Part shown: piece by piece, positions 60,380 through 64,000 of the stretch
Numbering within the stretch: the first letter of the stretch is position 1
Layout of the letters: each line of letters opens with the position of its first letter
Assembly (NCBI GenBank): GCA_911728435.2
Contig: OU452208.1
Location: forward strand, 4,402,001 to 4,466,000
DNA length: 64,000 nucleotides
Source: Apoderus coryli
Lineage: Eukaryota > Arthropoda > Insecta > Coleoptera > Attelabidae
Direction: 5' to 3'
The notes under the pieces: generated by a model
Database searches by the model: none
Told to the model about the DNA's origin: nothing
Seen by the model: the letters and a program-made list of their open reading frames with translations, nothing else
Program-made: the position numbers and the translations under genes

Positions 60380-61294
60380 TTTTAGTTGTGAAAAGAAGTT
60401 TGAAGAAGAACGTCAATCTGATATTGATGTATTGACATTGACAGTTAGATGACAAAAGTCATTTAAGTCATTTTCCTTCTACACGTAACCAGCTGTTCAT
60501 GATCACTCACCTCACTTGCACAGTCTTCTAACGAGGTGTTGCTAAAGGCATTGCAAGGTTAAATTTCTCAATTAAACGTTATTAATTTTGTAAAAGGACC
60601 TGCCTAATTAGTGACGTGAGTGGAAATTATGGCTTTGAAGTCAAATAGTGTAAAATGTAAAGCCAAAGTAGTAACACCTTTTATACGAAAGTCGCAAGAG
60701 GCCACAATATATTTGCATGCTCATTTATAAAGAAATACAATGGCAATGGTTAGATATAAAAAGAAAATATTATATCTGTTTTGCTTAAAAAAGCCTACAC
60801 TTACTCTTTTGTTAGACTTCTGGTAACATGTCTTTATCAAATTTTGATGACATTTTTACAACACAATCTGTGATGCGGGAACAAAAAAATCTTGTACGTA
60901 AATGTCAGTTGCGCATAAATTTATGAGGACATGGGGAAGGGATATTCGGTTTTCCAAGGTATTAACACTCTTCCTTTTGGCGGGTTTTTTAAACAAGCCG
61001 TCTGATTTTTGTAGAGGTTATGTTTTTATTTAATATAAATATAAACAAAGTGATAAGTACTTAATAATCATAAACATTTATCTATTATTTTACATTATTT
61101 TTATGTTAATAATAAAAAACGTACATTTTTTATTGTGTCTTTAAGGGAAATAGTCAATTTATATATAAGAAACCATTATAAATTGTAACTTATAACACAT
61201 TGTCATACCTAGGTGAAATATTTTATATACAAATTTTAGAAAAACAATAACCTTCCGACTCAATTCTAATTTTTCTAGTAGTATACTTTCAAAA
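60380..61294. promoter_or_regulatory. shared intergenic region between divergent RpL23 and XPC
   Basis: 915 bp separating the RpL23 start (minus) from the XPC start (plus). No coding sequence or named element is recognised. Its position makes it the promoter region of both genes, whether shared or two separate promoters. Confidence 0.4.
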
Positions 61295-64000
61295 ATGAAG
61301 CGAACATATAAACGATTACAAAATCCTGTAAGCAGCGATAGTGAAGATGATAATATTCCACTGAAAAAGCTATCACTATCACCCAAAAAAACACCAACAA
61401 ATCACGAAGATTCATCATCCAGCGAAAGTGATATAGAAAGTTATCTTCACCGACCTGATCAAATAGATTTGAAATCAGATTATTTTAAAATCACCAAGTC
61501 TGAACCTACTGCGCAAATTGTTAATCAAATTTCCTCACGTCTAAGTGATTCTGATGAAACTGAAAATGAACAAAGGCAAAATACACCAGCTATTTCAGCG
61601 CCGGTCTTACCCGGTCCAAGTACATCACAAATTTCAACTTTCCACGGGCTCCATGAATATACACGTAAGATTGAAGAAGCTAAGAGATCCGTTGAACAAT
61701 ACAAAGCTAAGAAACAAGCTGAAAAGGATAGCGATAATGTACTAAAACTTTTAAAAGCTGGTGAAGCAAAAACTGGCCTTGAAGACACAATAACAGCAGC
61801 AGATCTACATTCAAGCGATTTTGAATCATGCGATTCAGAGCAAGAAGATTGGGAAGAGATTAGAGACAAATCAATTGTTCCAAAAAAAGACTTACAAATA
61901 ACTGTTGATATGCCTGATGCTGTGAAGAAGAAAAAAGGTGTAGATCTGTTAGCTGCAATGAAACGCAGATTAAATCGAATACGTAAAGAAAACCAAGTAT
62001 TAGTTCACAAAGTACATCTACTATGTTGGTTAGCACATGGAAATTATGTAAATTCTGCATTAATGGATACATGCACATTAGCAATGGCGCTATCGTTGTT
62101 ACCATCAGAAAAATGCTACCCTTCAGAACGAACTGATCTAAGTTATTTAGAACAAATTGTAAATTGGTTTAAACGCACTGTTAAAAATATTGATAAAGCG
62201 CCACCAAACAATATAGAACTAGTATTGGCGTTACAACAAGAAATTAGCAAAAAAGAAGCATACAATAAACAAATGTTAGTATACATATTCATAGCAATTG
62301 TAAGGTCGTTAGGTATACAATGTAGGCTTGTCATGTCGTTTCAAGTTGAACCTTTGCGACCACCAGCAAGTGATTTACATTCGTTAAGCAGTAAAGAAAC
62401 TGAACATTCTGTTAAGAAAGAAGATGTAGCACCAAAAAAAGAACAGAAATCTAAATCAAATAAAATACAGAAATCGGTTGGAGATGAGGAACTTAAATCG
62501 TCTGAGGTGTCTTCAAAACGGACCAAATCGGTTTCAGAAGGTGTTAAGAGGTCCAAACAATTATTAGCAAAAACACCTCAAGAAAAATCACCTCATAAGC
62601 AATCTGAACCAGAAAAGGTGTCAAAATCTAAAACAGATACACAAAGCCATGAAAAAAATCCTACAAACAGTAAACGAAGAAACAGCACCAACGAATCAAA
62701 AGATTCAGAAAACATTAAATTAAGTAAAGTAAACTTATCAGGTCAAAGATCATCTAATACTGCCAAAGAAAAATCAACTAAGAAATCGGGAGATATAAGA
62801 AATGGGTCTCATAAAACATCAAAAGTTGAAGTAGTTTCAGAAGATACTAAAAAAGAGAAATCAACAAAACAAAAAACAACTGAAAATGATACAAAATTAG
62901 AGCCCACAAAACATTCCAGAGAGAAAAAGAAACGAAATATAACTGCCAAAAAGTCTCTAACAAATATTGACGAAATTGATAATAAGCAAACCAGTGAAGT
63001 CATTTCTAAAGCCGGTTCCAATTATAAAAATGCATCCAAATCAAAACGCAATACCAAGGGACATGAATCAATAAAAGATAAGGATACCGAGGCCAACAAA
63101 AATGTTATTATGAAATCAACAGGCACTAACGAAGATAGCAAATACACCAGTGAATCACCTGATGACCTGAATCAAAATGAGTCGAATCCAACTAAAAGAA
63201 AGAAAAAGGAAGTGATTAAAGTGAAACTTCCCCCAGTAAAAAGAAAAGGAAATGTAGATCAAGTTGATGGAACACTAGATTCATCCTCTGAATTCGAGGA
63301 CTATTCCAATGGGTATCCCTTACATTTTGCACCGAAATTAGAGACATTTAATTCAAGCTATTATGAGCATAGATCTGATACAAATACTGAATGTGATTCC
63401 GATAGTTCCATTGACCTAATCCCACAACTAGATGGTCCTAGTGAACCAAAGAAGGCTTCTAGCAAAAAGCCAAATTTAAAAAAACTTAGCCAATCTAACG
63501 ATTCTGAAAATGAGTTTGAAACTAAATCCAAACCATTTACACCTAAAAATGTTCAATCGCCAATTGTACCTCGTAAAGTAAATCTACAAAAACTTCGAGA
63601 GGCACCATCCACGTCACATTTTTCTCCAAACATGAAAACTAAGCAATTAGATGTTCGGAATGATATAGTTAATCTCATAAAAGGTCGTATCAAGGAGCAA
63701 AAACATATAGATCGTAGCAAATTAGCTGTAAATAAACGGAAAGTTGTACGTAATGACAGTGAGTCAGATAGCGATTATGTTCCCGAGCCTATTAAAAAGA
63801 AACATCACAACAGTGAAGATGAATTTGTACAGAAAACTAAAGTTAAACGTCGTGTACAAGTGCCTGGGACAAGTGTTTTAGGTGATAATGATAAAAAGGG
63901 AGATGGTAAACAGAAGAAGAGAGGTAACGACGTTTGGGCGGAAGTGTTTTTAGAGGCGGAAGAGAAATGGATCACCGTTGATGTAATATTTGGAGAGATT
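61295..64000 (+). CDS. XPC: XPC (Rad4 family) DNA repair protein, 3' partial
   Basis: Initiator of global-genome nucleotide excision repair that senses helix distortion, with Rad23. One uninterrupted frame of 902 codons runs to the window edge. Residues 1-210 are acidic and Ser-rich (SSDSEDDNIPLKK). About 212-345 form the first half of the inactive transglutaminase fold (KVHLLCWLAHGNYVNSALMD, YLEQIVNWF, IVRSLGIQCRLVMSF). Residues 346-875 are a Lys/Ser/Glu-rich, low-complexity insertion. The frame then resumes with DVWAEVFLEAEEKWITVDVI, the second half of that fold. The beta-hairpin domains lie beyond the window. The insertion is much longer than I recall for vertebrate XPC; insect homologues are known to be long. 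Confidence 0.93.
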   Translation, partial: MKRTYKRLQNPVSSDSEDDNIPLKKLSLSPKKTPTNHEDSSSSESDIESYLHRPDQIDLKSDYFKITKSEPTAQIVNQISSRLSDSDETENEQRQNTPAISAPVLPGPSTSQISTFHGLHEYTRKIEEAKRSVEQYKAKKQAEKDSDNVLKLLKAGEAKTGLEDTITAADLHSSDFESCDSEQEDWEEIRDKSIVPKKDLQITVDMPDAVKKKKGVDLLAAMKRRLNRIRKENQVLVHKVHLLCWLAHGNYVNSALMDTCTLAMALSLLPSEKCYPSERTDLSYLEQIVNWFKRTVKNIDKAPPNNIELVLALQQEISKKEAYNKQMLVYIFIAIVRSLGIQCRLVMSFQVEPLRPPASDLHSLSSKETEHSVKKEDVAPKKEQKSKSNKIQKSVGDEELKSSEVSSKRTKSVSEGVKRSKQLLAKTPQEKSPHKQSEPEKVSKSKTDTQSHEKNPTNSKRRNSTNESKDSENIKLSKVNLSGQRSSNTAKEKSTKKSGDIRNGSHKTSKVEVVSEDTKKEKSTKQKTTENDTKLEPTKHSREKKKRNITAKKSLTNIDEIDNKQTSEVISKAGSNYKNASKSKRNTKGHESIKDKDTEANKNVIMKSTGTNEDSKYTSESPDDLNQNESNPTKRKKKEVIKVKLPPVKRKGNVDQVDGTLDSSSEFEDYSNGYPLHFAPKLETFNSSYYEHRSDTNTECDSDSSIDLIPQLDGPSEPKKASSKKPNLKKLSQSNDSENEFETKSKPFTPKNVQSPIVPRKVNLQKLREAPSTSHFSPNMKTKQLDVRNDIVNLIKGRIKEQKHIDRSKLAVNKRKVVRNDSESDSDYVPEPIKKKHHNSEDEFVQKTKVKRRVQVPGTSVLGDNDKKGDGKQKKRGNDVWAEVFLEAEEKWITVDVIFGEI

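Overview
The window looks like a piece of insect nuclear chromosome. Seven conserved eukaryotic protein genes are split by GT-AG introns and embedded in a dense layer of transposon debris: several non-LTR families, mariner-type, Harbinger, hAT-type, THAP-element, Penelope and BEL/Pao remnants. The ribosomal protein, the nucleoporin and the TE families all fit an insect with a large repeat-rich genome. I cannot fix the order from sequence alone.

Layout. 1-3360 (+): last two exons of a GH20 beta-hexosaminidase, separated by a 2.5-kb intron that holds a THAP-domain transposon remnant. 5210-5624 (+): complete SPT4 (2 exons, 116 aa). 7043-8216 (+): complete CIA30/NDUFAF1 complex I assembly factor (3 exons, 297 aa). 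8937-9520: frameshifted repeat-associated pseudogene. 10.0-11.6 kb: second THAP-element remnant. 12415-32928 (+): complete DDB1 (16 exons, 1138 aa). 32.9-37.8 kb: gene-poor gap with a decayed minisatellite and several LINE pieces. 37806-56979 (-): complete Nup133 (17 exons, 1146 aa), convergent with DDB1. 59684-60379 (-): complete RpL23/uL14 (3 exons, 140 aa). 61295-64000 (+): first 902 codons of XPC (Rad4 family), divergent from RpL23 and running off the window.

I assembled the exon chains by hand. Every junction of DDB1, Nup133, SPT4, NDUFAF1 and RpL23 keeps the reading frame and uses GT-AG sites, so these genes look intact. Many introns are still short (55-80 bp), while others have grown to 1-6 kb, and nearly all of the growth I can identify is transposon sequence.

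The most noteworthy items are: DDB1 and XPC, both damage sensors of global-genome nucleotide excision repair, lying about 28 kb apart; two separate remnants that each keep a different exon of one split THAP domain and share terminal sequence, pointing to one THAP-type DNA transposon family with palindromic MITE-like arms; a 110-bp hAT-like MITE with a perfect 8-bp target duplication; a Harbinger remnant with TTA duplications in the last DDB1 intron; a BEL/Pao pol fragment folded into an inverted duplication; and a 23-bp-arm perfect palindrome upstream of Nup133. I saw no clearly undescribed host gene system.
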